NCBI GenBank assembly: GCA_963841885.1 | Contig: CAWJEK010000022.1 | Coordinates: forward strand, 1-64,000 | DNA length: 64,000 nt | Direction: 5' to 3' | Source: Bog-756 sp963841885 | Lineage (GTDB): Bacteria > Actinomycetota > Acidimicrobiia > Acidimicrobiales > RAAP-2 | Shown here: positions 43,846-52,651 of the stretch, piece by piece | Layout: every line of letters starts with the position of its first letter | How positions within the stretch are numbered: the first letter of the stretch is position 1 | Translations under genes and position numbers: made by a program | The notes under the pieces: generated by a model | The model's input: the letters and a program-made list of their open reading frames with translations, nothing else | Told to the model about the DNA's origin: nothing | The model's database searches: none

Positions 43846-46322
43846 CCGCCTGGGGCGGGGGCCCGGGAGACCACCCCGACGACGGACAGCTGGCCTTCGG
43901 TGGGTCGCCGCGGCCGCCGTCGCTCTCCGCCAGCGGTCTGCTCGAAGGCCTGACCGCACCGCAGGAGGCATCGGTGCGCCATCGTGGCGGTCCCCTGCTG
44001 ATCGTCGCCGGCGCGGGCTCGGGCAAGACCCGGGTGCTGACCCGGAGGATCGCCCACCTCATCGCCACGGGGGACGCCGCGCCATGGCAGATCCTGGCCA
44101 TCACGTTCACCAACAAGGCGGCCGACGAGATGCGCAGCCGCGTCGCCGACCTGGTCGGGCCGCGGGCGGCGCGCATGTGGGTGTCGACCTTCCATTCGGC
44201 ATGCGTGCGGATCCTGCGGGCCCACGGTGACCGGCTGGGCTACAAGGGCAGCTTCACCATCTACGACGACGCCGATTCCCGCCGTCTCGTCGAGATCATC
44301 GCCCGCGAGCTCGACATCGACACCAAGAAGATGTCGCCCCGCTCGATACTGGGCCAGATCAGCCAGGCCAAGTCGAAGCAGCAGGGTCCCATCGCCTTCC
44401 GGGCCGCCGCCATCTCGATCTTCGACCGCCGCATCGCCGACGTCTACGACCTCTACCAGCAGCGGATGCTGGCGGCCAACGCCATGGACTTCGACGACCT
44501 GCTGCTCAACACCGTGCGGCTCTTCGACGAGCACCCCGACGTGCTGGAGCACTACCGCACCCGCTTCACCCACATCCTCATCGACGAGTACCAGGACACC
44601 AACGCCGTGCAGAACGCGCTGGCCGTGCAGCTGGCCGGCGGCCACCGCAACATCGTCGTGGTGGGCGACAGCGACCAGTCGGTGTACCGGTTCCGGGGTG
44701 CTGACATCTCGAACATCCTCGACTTCGAGCAGGCCTTTCCGGACGCCACGGCGATCACCCTGGACCAGAACTTCCGCTCCACCCAGACGATCCTCGACGC
44801 CGCCAACGCCGTCATCGCCAACAACGTCTCGCGCAAGCCGAAGACGCTGTGGACCGACCAGGGGGCGGGCGACCAGATCGTCCGCTACCGGGCCGAGGAC
44901 GAGCACGACGAGGCGGAGTGGGTGGCCCACGAGATCGTCCGACTGCGTTCGGACCAGGGTCTCCGGTGGGGCGACGTCGCCATCTTCTACCGGACCAACG
45001 CCCAGAGCGCCGCGTTGGAGGAGGGCATGGCCCGGGCGGAGATCCCCTACAAGGTCGTGGGGGGCACCAAGTTCTACGACCGCAAGGAGATCAAGGACGT
45101 CCTCGCCTATCTCCGGGTCCTGGTGAATCCGGACGACGAGGTCAGTTGGCGTCGGATCGTCAACGTGCCCAAGCGGGGTGTAGGCGACACCTCGGTGGCG
45201 AAGCTGGCCGGCTTCGCCAGTGGGAGGGAGATCTCCTTCGGGGACGCCGTCGCCGACGCCGGCGAAGCGGGCATCGGGGGAAAGGCGGGCAAGGCGCTGG
45301 AGGATCTCGCCGATCTGCTCACCGAGCTGCGGTCCCAGATGGCACTGCCCGAACTCGTCGACGAGAACGGTGACGCGTTGGCCCCCACCCCGCTCGACGG
45401 CTCGGGAGGCGTCCCGGCGGTCGCGGGGGGTGGGGGAGGGGCCGCCCGGCCGGAGAACGGCGAGCCGGACGGGAGACCCACGTACCTGAGCCCGGGAGAC
45501 CTGGCCGTCGCCATCGTCGAACGCACCGGCTACCGGAGTGAGCTCCTCTCGGAGGGGACACCGGATGCGCTGGTGCGGGTGGAGAACGTCGACACGCTCC
45601 TCGGGCGGGTGTCGGAGTATCGGACGCTGCCCGAGTTCCTGGAGGCGACGGCCCTGGTGGCCGACTCCGACGAGCTGGGGGGCGACGGCACCAAGGTGTC
45701 GCTCATGACGATGCACATCGCCAAGGGACTCGAGTTCCCCGCGGTGTTCCTCGTCGGCATGGAGGACGGGATCTTCCCCCACATGCGGTCCCTGGGTGAC
45801 CCGGTGGAGCTGGAGGAGGAGCGTCGGCTGTGCTACGTGGGGATCACCCGGGCCGAGCGGCACCTGTACCTCTCGCACGCGTGGAGCCGGATGATCTACG
45901 GACGCGGCGGCCCCAGCCTGCCGAGCCGGTTCCTCAACGAGCTCCCGGCCGAGCTCGTCCGCGACGTGGTCGTCGACCGGGGGTGGGGTTCCTCGGGCTC
46001 CTCGTCCGGCGGTGTGGGCGACTTCGGCCGGCGCCCGTCGATCGAGGGCCGATCCGGGACCCCGGGCCGCTCGGTCTTCGGGAGCGGAGTGTCGCCCGAG
46101 GGGCAATTCGACGCCAACGGTCGGCGCCGCCGGGCCCCGGCGTCCACCGGAGCCGAACTGCTCGGCCTCGAGGTCGGCGACGTCGTCGTGCACGGTCAGT
46201 GGGGTGAGGGCCGGGTCGTCGCCACCGGGGGCGATGGCGACGACGCCGAAGCCGAGGTCATCTTCACCTCGGTGGGCCGGAAGAAGCTGCTGCTCCGGAT
46301 GGCCCCCGTCAAGCGGGCGTAG
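43842..46322 (+). CDS. pcrA: ATP-dependent DNA helicase, PcrA/UvrD type
   Basis: This is an SF1A 3'-5' helicase of 826 residues for repair and conflict resolution. Walker A is VAGAGSGKTRVLTRR with Lys62, and motif II is ILIDEYQDTNAVQ with Asp248/Glu249. Other motifs are GDSDQSVYRFRGADISNILD, LDQNFRSTQTILDAAN, TMHIAKGLEFPAVFLVG and LCYVGITRAERHLYLS. A Gly/Pro-rich insert of about 40 residues lies in the 2B region. The C-terminal domain (LGLEVGDVVVHGQWGEGRVV) is the RNAP-binding Tudor-like fold of PcrA. The ATG overlaps the guaA stop. Confidence 0.95.
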   Translation: MTAWGGGPGDHPDDGQLAFGGSPRPPSLSASGLLEGLTAPQEASVRHRGGPLLIVAGAGSGKTRVLTRRIAHLIATGDAAPWQILAITFTNKAADEMRSRVADLVGPRAARMWVSTFHSACVRILRAHGDRLGYKGSFTIYDDADSRRLVEIIARELDIDTKKMSPRSILGQISQAKSKQQGPIAFRAAAISIFDRRIADVYDLYQQRMLAANAMDFDDLLLNTVRLFDEHPDVLEHYRTRFTHILIDEYQDTNAVQNALAVQLAGGHRNIVVVGDSDQSVYRFRGADISNILDFEQAFPDATAITLDQNFRSTQTILDAANAVIANNVSRKPKTLWTDQGAGDQIVRYRAEDEHDEAEWVAHEIVRLRSDQGLRWGDVAIFYRTNAQSAALEEGMARAEIPYKVVGGTKFYDRKEIKDVLAYLRVLVNPDDEVSWRRIVNVPKRGVGDTSVAKLAGFASGREISFGDAVADAGEAGIGGKAGKALEDLADLLTELRSQMALPELVDENGDALAPTPLDGSGGVPAVAGGGGGAARPENGEPDGRPTYLSPGDLAVAIVERTGYRSELLSEGTPDALVRVENVDTLLGRVSEYRTLPEFLEATALVADSDELGGDGTKVSLMTMHIAKGLEFPAVFLVGMEDGIFPHMRSLGDPVELEEERRLCYVGITRAERHLYLSHAWSRMIYGRGGPSLPSRFLNELPAELVRDVVVDRGWGSSGSSSGGVGDFGRRPSIEGRSGTPGRSVFGSGVSPEGQFDANGRRRRAPASTGAELLGLEVGDVVVHGQWGEGRVVATGGDGDDAEAEVIFTSVGRKKLLLRMAPVKRA

Positions 46323-46514
46323 CCACCCCGGGCCCGCGGTTCGGCGGCCGCCGGACCCCCGCGGTGCACCGGCCGTTGTCGTGGCGTCGGGGCTGGTGGC
46401 GCCGGGTGCGCCGGAAGCGGTGCCGGGGGGCGCGACAATGGGGACCGGTCGCGCCGCGGTACGGCGGATGGCGCGCGGGCGGCCGACTACGAGCGACGAG
46501 GTCCCTGGAGCGAC

Positions 46515-47870
46515 GTGCCCAACCCCACCACCTACGACGAGCAGAGCGCCCACGACCGTTCGTCGGGCCTACCCGTGGTCGACTCGACGCCCCGTCGACA
46601 GTCGGGATCGCCGCGCTATCTCCACGGGCTGGCGCGTCCGCCGCGACGTGAGCGTCGGGCGCTGCGCAGGCAGAAGCGGCGCGAGCGGTCCACGGTGGTG
46701 GGCCGCCACCCGAAGACCACGGTCCTGCTACTCGTGCTCCTGCTGCTCACGCCGGTCTGGGCGTCCCTCGCCACCGCCGCCACCAACCCCGCGCTCGGGC
46801 CGACGGTGGGCGGACGACTGACCGAGTGGGTGCGCGACCACGGCGGTGGCGGCATCGTGACGTGGGCCGAGGACACCTGGTACTCGTGGCACGCGCCGCC
46901 GAAGGGCGGGAAGCCGGCCGCCGGGGCCATTCCGGCGCCGGTGGCCACCACGACCACGTTGCCGGTGGCGACCGGACCCGTCCACCTGCCCGCCCCGGCC
47001 CCCATGGTGCCGTTCGTGTCCGACCCCACGCCCGGCGAGGGTCAGTGGCACCCGATCGGTCGCACCGTCGACGGCGTGCCCACCATGTACGCCGCCTTCC
47101 TCCGCCCGAACGCCGTGAACACCAGCCTGGTGACCGGGGTGGCGTGGATGGACACCAAGCTGCTGAGCGCCAAGCTCTACGCCGGATCGACCATCCCCGG
47201 TACCGGCCAGTCCTTCCCGGACCGGGCGCCGCTCACCGGCGCGGCCCTCACCACGCTGGACGCCGCCTTCAATTCGGGGTTCCGCATGCAGGACGCCGAG
47301 GGTGGCTACTACCTCGACGGGATCACCGCCTACCCGCTGCGCACCGGAGCGGCCTCCCTGGTCATCGACTCCTCCGGCAACGTCGACATCGGGGCGTGGG
47401 GGACGGACGTGGCCATGACGCCGACGACCGTCTCCGTGCGTCAGAACCTCGACCTGATCGTCGACGACGGCGCCCCGGTGCCCGGGCTGAGCGAGACCGA
47501 CAACGCCCGGTGGGGAGCCACGCTGGGTGGGCGGATCCAGGTCTGGCGTTCCGGCCTCGGGGTGACGGCCGACGGCGCCCTGGTCTACGTGGGTGGGAGC
47601 GGCCTGTCCATCGTCGACCTGGCCAACGTGCTGGCGCGCGCCGGGGCGGTGCGGGCCATGGAGTTGGACATCAACACCGACTGGGTGAACTTCACCCACT
47701 TCGACCTGCCGTCGGGAGTCGCCGCCTCGGGGTCGAACGGCACCCTGCTCACCTACGACGAGCAGACCTATCCGGACCGCTACTTCGCCGCCCTGTCCCG
47801 CGACTTCGTGACGCTGTCGGTCCGGCCGTACAGCCCTCCGGCGGCCACGTCGCATTATAAGGTGGGCTGA
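46515..47870 (+). CDS. Membrane-anchored phosphodiester glycosidase family protein
   Basis: The protein is 451 residues. An Arg-rich cytosolic N-terminus (about 65 residues) precedes one membrane helix (TTVLLLVLLLLTPVWASLAT). A Pro/Thr linker (VATTTTLPVATG) leads to an extracellular domain related to phosphodiester glycosidases (NAGPA-like): TLDAAFNSGFRMQDAEGGYY, a VDDGAPVPGLS segment, LVYVGGSGLSIVDLANVLAR and AMELDINTDWVNFTHFD. The substrate in bacteria is unknown; cell-wall phosphodiester-linked sugars are a guess. The GTG start has a weak GGAG upstream. Confidence 0.82.
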   Translation: MPNPTTYDEQSAHDRSSGLPVVDSTPRRQSGSPRYLHGLARPPRRERRALRRQKRRERSTVVGRHPKTTVLLLVLLLLTPVWASLATAATNPALGPTVGGRLTEWVRDHGGGGIVTWAEDTWYSWHAPPKGGKPAAGAIPAPVATTTTLPVATGPVHLPAPAPMVPFVSDPTPGEGQWHPIGRTVDGVPTMYAAFLRPNAVNTSLVTGVAWMDTKLLSAKLYAGSTIPGTGQSFPDRAPLTGAALTTLDAAFNSGFRMQDAEGGYYLDGITAYPLRTGAASLVIDSSGNVDIGAWGTDVAMTPTTVSVRQNLDLIVDDGAPVPGLSETDNARWGATLGGRIQVWRSGLGVTADGALVYVGGSGLSIVDLANVLARAGAVRAMELDINTDWVNFTHFDLPSGVAASGSNGTLLTYDEQTYPDRYFAALSRDFVTLSVRPYSPPAATSHYKVG

Positions 47871-47894
47871 GGCCGCCCGACCGAGGAGCGCGAC

Positions 47895-48692
47895 GTGGCA
47901 CGTTCCATACCGAAGCGGCGTTACGAGGCCGAACTGCTGCACCTGCAGGCGGAGCTCACGACCATGACCGAGTGGGTCAAGGAGTCCGGAGCGCGGGTGG
48001 TGGTCATCTTCGAGGGGCGCGACGCGGCCGGCAAGGGCGGCGTGATCAAGCGCATCTCCGAGTACCTGCCTCCCCGGGTGTGCCGGACGGTGGCGCTCCC
48101 CGCCCCGACCGAGCGCGAGCGCTCGCAGTGGTACTTCCAGCGCTACGTGGCCGCGCTGCCGGCCGCCGGGGAGATCACCCTGTTCGACCGGAGCTGGTAC
48201 AACCGGGCCGGCGTCGAGCACGTGATGGGCTTCTGCACCTCGGAGGAGTACCACCGCTTCCTCCGCCAGTGCCCGGTGTTCGAGCACCAGCTGATCGAGG
48301 ACGGCATCCTCCTGGTGAAGTACTGGTTCTCGGTCAGTGACGAGGAGCAGGAGCGACGCTTCCAGTCGCGCATCAACGACCCGCTGCGCCGGTGGAAGCT
48401 GAGCGACATCGACCTGGAGGCCCGCCAGCGGTGGTCCGACTACTCGCGGGCCAAGGACGCCATGTTCCTCCACACCGACACCCCGGAGTCACCGTGGTAC
48501 GTGGTCGACGCCGAGGACAAGCGGTGCGCCCGGCTCAACTGCATCGCCCATCTCCTCACCCGCATCCCGTACACGGCCGTCGACGAAACGCGCCTCAAGC
48601 TGCCGAAGCGGGTGAAGGACGAGGGATACCGGCGGCCTCCCCGCGATCTCTACACCTACGTGCCCGACTACGCCTCGACGCTCGTCGGCTGA
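47895..48692 (+). CDS. ppk2: Polyphosphate kinase 2
   Basis: PPK2, 265 residues, transfers phosphate between polyphosphate and nucleotides. Walker A is FEGRDAAGKGGVIKRISEYL (from residue 39), Walker B is LFDRSWYNRAGVEHVMGFC, and the lid has RRFQSRINDPLRRWKLSDID. DSRAKD-type residues (YSRAKDAMFLHTDT) follow. The single domain length fits class I PPK2, preferring ADP to ATP; the exact preference is inferred. GAGGAG precedes the GTG start. It converges on dprE2 with only 16 bases between stops. Confidence 0.95.
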   Translation: MARSIPKRRYEAELLHLQAELTTMTEWVKESGARVVVIFEGRDAAGKGGVIKRISEYLPPRVCRTVALPAPTERERSQWYFQRYVAALPAAGEITLFDRSWYNRAGVEHVMGFCTSEEYHRFLRQCPVFEHQLIEDGILLVKYWFSVSDEEQERRFQSRINDPLRRWKLSDIDLEARQRWSDYSRAKDAMFLHTDTPESPWYVVDAEDKRCARLNCIAHLLTRIPYTAVDETRLKLPKRVKDEGYRRPPRDLYTYVPDYASTLVG

Positions 48693-48708
48693 CCGGACCC
48701 GCTCCGGC

Positions 48709-49470
48709 TCAGCCCGGCATCCGCCGCCACACGGCGCGCGGCAGCTGGCGCATCACGGCGAAGACCCAGCGGAGCACCGGGGGGGCGTAGACGACGTCGG
48801 CTCCCGACCCGATGCCCTTGACCACCGCGGCGGCCACGGCCTCGGGCGTGGTGGAGAAGGGGGCCGGATCCATCCCCTCGGTCATCCGGCCGACCACGAA
48901 GCCCGGGCGCACGATGGTGACACCCACCCCGGTCCCCACCAGCGAGTCACCGAGACCCTGGGCGAAGGCGTCGAGCCCGGACTTCGTCGAGCCGTAGACG
49001 AAGTTGGACCGGCGGGCCCGCTCGCCGGCCACCGACGAGATCACGACGATCCGGCCGTGGCCCTGGGCCCGCATCCGGGCGGCGGTGGCCAGCAGGGCGG
49101 CGGCCAGACCGGTGAAGTTGGTGGTGATGAGCTCGGCGGCGGCCTGCGGGTCGGACTCGAGGACGGTCTGGTCGCCGAGCAGGCCGGCCGCCGCCAGCAC
49201 CAGGTCGATGTCGCCGAAGCGGTCGAACACCGCCTCGACCGCCGCCGGGGCGCCGGCCAGGTCCGTGGTGTCGAAGGCCACCGTCTCCACCACGTCGGCC
49301 CCGGCTTCCTTGGCGGCGGTGGCGGCGGCGTCGAGACGTTCGGACGGTCGCCCGGCCAGGACGACCGTCCGGCACCGTCCGGGAACGAGCCCGGCCACGA
49401 TGGCCTGGGCGATCTCGGAGGCTCCTCCGAGGACGAGCACTGACTGGGGGCGCCCGGTGGCGTCGATCAT
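48709..49470 (-). CDS. dprE2: Decaprenylphosphoryl-2-keto-ribose reductase (DprE2-like)
   Basis: The protein, 253 residues, is a short-chain dehydrogenase. It has VLVLGGASEIAQAIVAGLVP for NAD binding, AAAGLLGDQ, ISSVAGERARRSNFVYGSTK with Tyr159 and Lys163, and a hydrophobic C-terminal helix (RWVFAVMRQLPRAVWRRM) typical of membrane-associated DprE2. With DprE1 it epimerises decaprenylphosphoryl-ribose to decaprenylphosphoryl-arabinose. It is the last gene of a minus-strand operon with dprE1 and ubiA, which supports the assignment. Confidence 0.93.
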   Translation of the reverse strand: MIDATGRPQSVLVLGGASEIAQAIVAGLVPGRCRTVVLAGRPSERLDAAATAAKEAGADVVETVAFDTTDLAGAPAAVEAVFDRFGDIDLVLAAAGLLGDQTVLESDPQAAAELITTNFTGLAAALLATAARMRAQGHGRIVVISSVAGERARRSNFVYGSTKSGLDAFAQGLGDSLVGTGVGVTIVRPGFVVGRMTEGMDPAPFSTTPEAVAAAVVKGIGSGADVVYAPPVLRWVFAVMRQLPRAVWRRMPG

Positions 49471-49506
49471 GGTGGTGAGTCCTCCGTGGGGGTGGTGGGC
49501 TGGGGG

Positions 49507-50925
49507 TCAGTCGCGCGGCCGCGGGTCGGCGTCGGCGCACAGGCCGAGCCGGCGGCCGAGGTCCGAGCGCAGCACGCCCTCGGGGTCGACCTTGTTGCGG
49601 ACCTCGAGGAAGTCGTCGACCCGGGGGTACATGGCCCGGAAGGTGTCCGGCGCCAGCCGCGAGTCCTTGGCCAGGTAGATGCGGCCCCCGGCGGCCAGTA
49701 CCTCGGCGTCGAGGTCGTCCAGCAGCCGGTCGAGGCCCTCGTGTCCGACGGGCAGGTCGAGGGCCAGGGTCCACCCGGGCATGGGGAACGAGATCGGGCC
49801 CGGGTCGCCCGGCCCGAACCGCTTCAGCACGGCCAGGAAGGAGGCCAGGCGCACCTCGGTGAGCCGCTCGATGATGTGGCGGACCGTCTCGCCGGCGGCA
49901 TCGGGCACCACGAACTGGTACTGGAGGAAGCCCCGGCTGCCGTAGAGGCGGTTCCACTCACCCACGCCGTCGAGGGGGTGGAAGAAGCCGGTCATGTGGT
50001 GCGGCTTGCCGAGCTGGCGTTTGGGCGCCTTGCGGAACCAGAACTCGTTGAAGGCCCCCACCGTGAGCGGATTCAGCAGGCCGCTCGGTGGGGTCAGCGG
50101 CACCCGGGCCAGCTGGCGGGGCACGAAGGCCCGGGCCCGGTCCGGGTGGGCGGACAGTCGGGCCGGGAGGTCCTCGATCCGAGCGTGGTCGCCCCGGGTG
50201 AGGACGGAGCGGCCGAGCCGGCTGCCCGTCGACTGGCAGTCGATCCAGGCGACCGAGTACCGGTAGGCGTCGTCACCGGTCAGCATCTTGTCCATCACGT
50301 CGTCGAGGTCCACCGCCCGCTCGGTGTCGACGAGCATGTACGCCGACTCCACCGGGATCATCTGCAGGGTGGCGTCGAGGACCACACCGGTCAGACCCAT
50401 GCCGCCGGCGGTGGCCCAGAACAGATCGGGGTCCGACCCGGCGGTGACGGTGTGGGTGCCGGTGGGAGTGACCAGGGTCATCGACACCACGTGCGAGCAG
50501 AAGCTGCCGTCCACGTGGTGGTTCTTGCCGTGGATGTCGGCGGCGATCGCTCCGCCGACCGTCACCAGGCGGGTGCCCGGGGTCACCGGCACGAACCACC
50601 CGAGGGGGACGAAGCGTTCCATCAGGGTCTGCAGGCTGATGCCGGCCCCCACGGTGATCTGCCCCCGGTCGAGGTCGACGTCGTGGACGGCATCGAGCCA
50701 GGTGGCGTCCACCACCGTGCCCCCGGCGTTCTGGGCGGCATCGCCGTAGCTGCGTCCCATGCCGCGGGCCACCAGTCCTCGCCCGTGGGCGGAGGCGGCG
50801 TCGATCGACCCGGCCATGGCGGCGTCCACCACGTCCGGGTGCACGGCGTGCACCACGTCGGCCGCGGTCGCCGCCGTGCGTCCCCAACCGGTCAGCAGCT
50901 CGCGTCGGGTGCGGGGCGGCGTCAT
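49507..50925 (-). CDS. dprE1: Decaprenylphosphoryl-beta-D-ribose oxidase (DprE1-like)
   Basis: DprE1, 472 residues, is a VAO-family FAD enzyme. ARGMGRSYGDAAQNAGGTVV, TPGTRLVTVGGAIAADIHGK and NHHVDGSFCSHVVSMTLVTP form the FAD-binding half. The C-terminal IYLAKDSRLAPDTFRAMYPR holds the catalytic Lys equivalent to Lys418 of M. tuberculosis. The covalent benzothiazinone target Cys387 of M. tuberculosis (GWNICVD) aligns with Ala388 here (GWTLALD). The ATG overlaps the ubiA stop (ATGA). Longer in-frame readings upstream lie antisense-like over ubiA and are rejected. Confidence 0.94.
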   Translation of the reverse strand: MTPPRTRRELLTGWGRTAATAADVVHAVHPDVVDAAMAGSIDAASAHGRGLVARGMGRSYGDAAQNAGGTVVDATWLDAVHDVDLDRGQITVGAGISLQTLMERFVPLGWFVPVTPGTRLVTVGGAIAADIHGKNHHVDGSFCSHVVSMTLVTPTGTHTVTAGSDPDLFWATAGGMGLTGVVLDATLQMIPVESAYMLVDTERAVDLDDVMDKMLTGDDAYRYSVAWIDCQSTGSRLGRSVLTRGDHARIEDLPARLSAHPDRARAFVPRQLARVPLTPPSGLLNPLTVGAFNEFWFRKAPKRQLGKPHHMTGFFHPLDGVGEWNRLYGSRGFLQYQFVVPDAAGETVRHIIERLTEVRLASFLAVLKRFGPGDPGPISFPMPGWTLALDLPVGHEGLDRLLDDLDAEVLAAGGRIYLAKDSRLAPDTFRAMYPRVDDFLEVRNKVDPEGVLRSDLGRRLGLCADADPRPRD

Positions 50926-51881
50926 GAGGCGTAGGCCCCGATGGCGAACAGGGCCACCCAGCACAGCCCGTAGATCTGCAGCCGGTGGTCGTGCAGCGCC
51001 AGCTCCTCGGGCGCCGCCCCGGCCCCCGAGTCGAGCAGCCGCAGCACGTGGAGGAGGCCGATGACGAAGGGGATGATGGTGAGTTGGAACCAGATCGGGT
51101 CGTGGCCCGGGTGGACCTGGCTGGCCCGCTCGAAGGCCCAGAGGCAGTAGGCGCTGACCGTGACGGCGGCCGACAGGGTGCGCACCGTGCGCAGGAACGA
51201 CGGGGTGTAGAGCCCGAGCGTCTGGCGCACGGACGCCTGGTCGGTGCCGTCCTCGGACAGCAGTTGCTTCTCTCCCGACCGCTTGCCCGTGACGACGAGC
51301 AGTGAACCGAAGGACACCACGATGAGGAACCAGTTGGAGAGGGGGACGGACGTGGCCACGCCTCCGGCCACCGCCCGCAGGATGAACCCGGCGCTGACGC
51401 AGGCGAGGTCGAGGATGGCCTCGTTCTTGAGACCGGCGGAGTAGGCCAGCTGCACGGCCACGTAGGAGGCCATCACCACGCTCAGGTGCCAGCCGGCCAG
51501 CCAGGCGCCGAGTCCTACCGACGCCGCCATCATCACCACCCCGAGGGTGATGGCGAGGGGGACGGGCACGACACCGGCCGCCACCGGTCGGTTCCGCTTG
51601 GTCGGGTGCCGGCGATCGGCCTCGGCGTCCCGGCCGTCGTTGAGGTAGTAGGTGCCCGAGGCGGCCAGGCAGAAGATCCCGAAGGCCGCCGCCGCATGCC
51701 ACAGGACGGTGGCGTGCAGGAGGACGCCGGCCGCCCCCGGGGCCACGAAGACCAGGAGGTTCTTCACCCACTGGCGGGGCCGGGCCAGGCGGACCAGTCC
51801 GCGGGCGAGCGGCTCCCGCCGTCGGGCGGGCGTGAGGTGGGGGTCGTCGGGGGTGTCCACAGCCTCGGCCGGTGTCGTCAA
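50922..51881 (-). CDS. ubiA: Decaprenyl-phosphate phosphoribosyltransferase (UbiA family)
   Basis: The protein, 319 residues, is a UbiA-superfamily membrane enzyme with about nine helices. The first Asp-rich motif is YYLNDGRDAEADRRHPTKRN (Asn81, Asp82, Asp85, Asp89), and a second site is in YSAGLKNEAILDLACVSAGF. RPRQWVKNLLVF at the N-terminus is typical of DPPR synthase. It joins PRPP to decaprenyl phosphate, the step before dephosphorylation and DprE1/E2. It starts at TTG after GAGG and is the first gene of the minus-strand operon. Confidence 0.94.
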   Translation of the reverse strand: MTTPAEAVDTPDDPHLTPARRREPLARGLVRLARPRQWVKNLLVFVAPGAAGVLLHATVLWHAAAAFGIFCLAASGTYYLNDGRDAEADRRHPTKRNRPVAAGVVPVPLAITLGVVMMAASVGLGAWLAGWHLSVVMASYVAVQLAYSAGLKNEAILDLACVSAGFILRAVAGGVATSVPLSNWFLIVVSFGSLLVVTGKRSGEKQLLSEDGTDQASVRQTLGLYTPSFLRTVRTLSAAVTVSAYCLWAFERASQVHPGHDPIWFQLTIIPFVIGLLHVLRLLDSGAGAAPEELALHDHRLQIYGLCWVALFAIGAYAS

Positions 51882-52048
51882 CGGGTCCTCGTGATCGGTC
51901 GGTGTCCTGCCCCGGGGCGGCGGGGACGGGGATGCCCGGCCGCGTCTGGGGTGTCACCAGGGTAGGTGCTGGGGGCCGGGCAGGTGGACGATCGGCCGCC
52001 GCCGGGGGCGCCCGCCATCCCGGATGGGCCTATCCGGCGGCCAGCGCC

Positions 52049-52054
52049 TAGTAT
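52049..52054 (+). promoter_or_regulatory. Putative -10 of a leaderless B12-binding subunit transcript
   Basis: TAGTAT followed by eight bases and GTG at 52063. No -35 hexamer or ribosome site is evident in the 181-base divergent gap with ubiA. Confidence 0.5.
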
Positions 52055-52062
52055 CAGCCGCC

Positions 52063-52479
52063 GTGAAGCGCCCCTATCGAGTGGTAGTCGCCAAACCCGG
52101 CCTGGACGGCCACGACCGCGGTGCCAAGGTCATCGCCCGGGCCCTGCGGGACGCCGGGTTCGAGGTCATCTACACGGGCCTCCACCAGACGGCGGACCAG
52201 GTGGTCCAGGCCGTGGTCCAGGAGGACGCCGACGCCGTCGGGCTGTCGCTGCTCTCCGGGGCCCACCTCACCCTCGTGCCCCGGGTCATCGAGGGCCTGG
52301 CCGAGCAGGGCCGGGACGACGTCCTGGTCATCGTGGGCGGCATCATCCCCGAGGCGGACATCCCGGTGTTGAAGAAGATGGGGGTGGCCGAGGTCTTCAC
52401 CCCGGGCGCCCCCCTCCCGGCCATCGGCGCCTGGCTGGGCGAGGCGCTCGACGAACGGGAGCGAGACGAAGGCCCCTGA
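52063..52479 (+). CDS. Methylmalonyl-CoA mutase small (B12-binding) subunit
   Basis: The 138-residue protein is a stand-alone cobalamin-binding domain. The base-off His is in AKPGLDGHDRGAKVIARALR (Asp15, His17, Gly20). GLSLLSGAH and VIVGGIIPEADIPVLKKMGV complete the B12 fold. It matches the separate C-terminal subunit of methylmalonyl-CoA mutase or a related acyl-CoA mutase. The catalytic large subunit is not in the window. sucC-sucD downstream use succinyl-CoA, the mutase product, which fits but does not prove the substrate. Confidence 0.9.
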   Translation: MKRPYRVVVAKPGLDGHDRGAKVIARALRDAGFEVIYTGLHQTADQVVQAVVQEDADAVGLSLLSGAHLTLVPRVIEGLAEQGRDDVLVIVGGIIPEADIPVLKKMGVAEVFTPGAPLPAIGAWLGEALDERERDEGP

Positions 52480-52561
52480 GTCCGGGGGAGGCCGCCCCAT
52501 CCCGCCGGTCACCGGCCCGTGGTGGTCCCGGCCCGCTCCGTCCACGGCGGGGCCGCCGTCA

Positions 52562-52605
52562 CCAGCCGTCACATCATCCAGCCGTCACACAGTCGATCAG
52601 TCACA
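52562..52605 (+). repeat. Three GTCACA motifs at 16-bp spacing upstream of sucC
   Basis: GTCACA occurs at 52568, 52584 and 52600, an exact 16-base period. The first two lie in the longer repeat CCAGCCGTCACA. The array sits 47-84 bases before the sucC GTG and could be an operator for a regulator binding direct repeats. Confidence 0.5.
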
Positions 52606-52651
52606 GCCGTAGGACACGAACCAGCCAAGAAGGCAGAGAGGAACGGATCCG

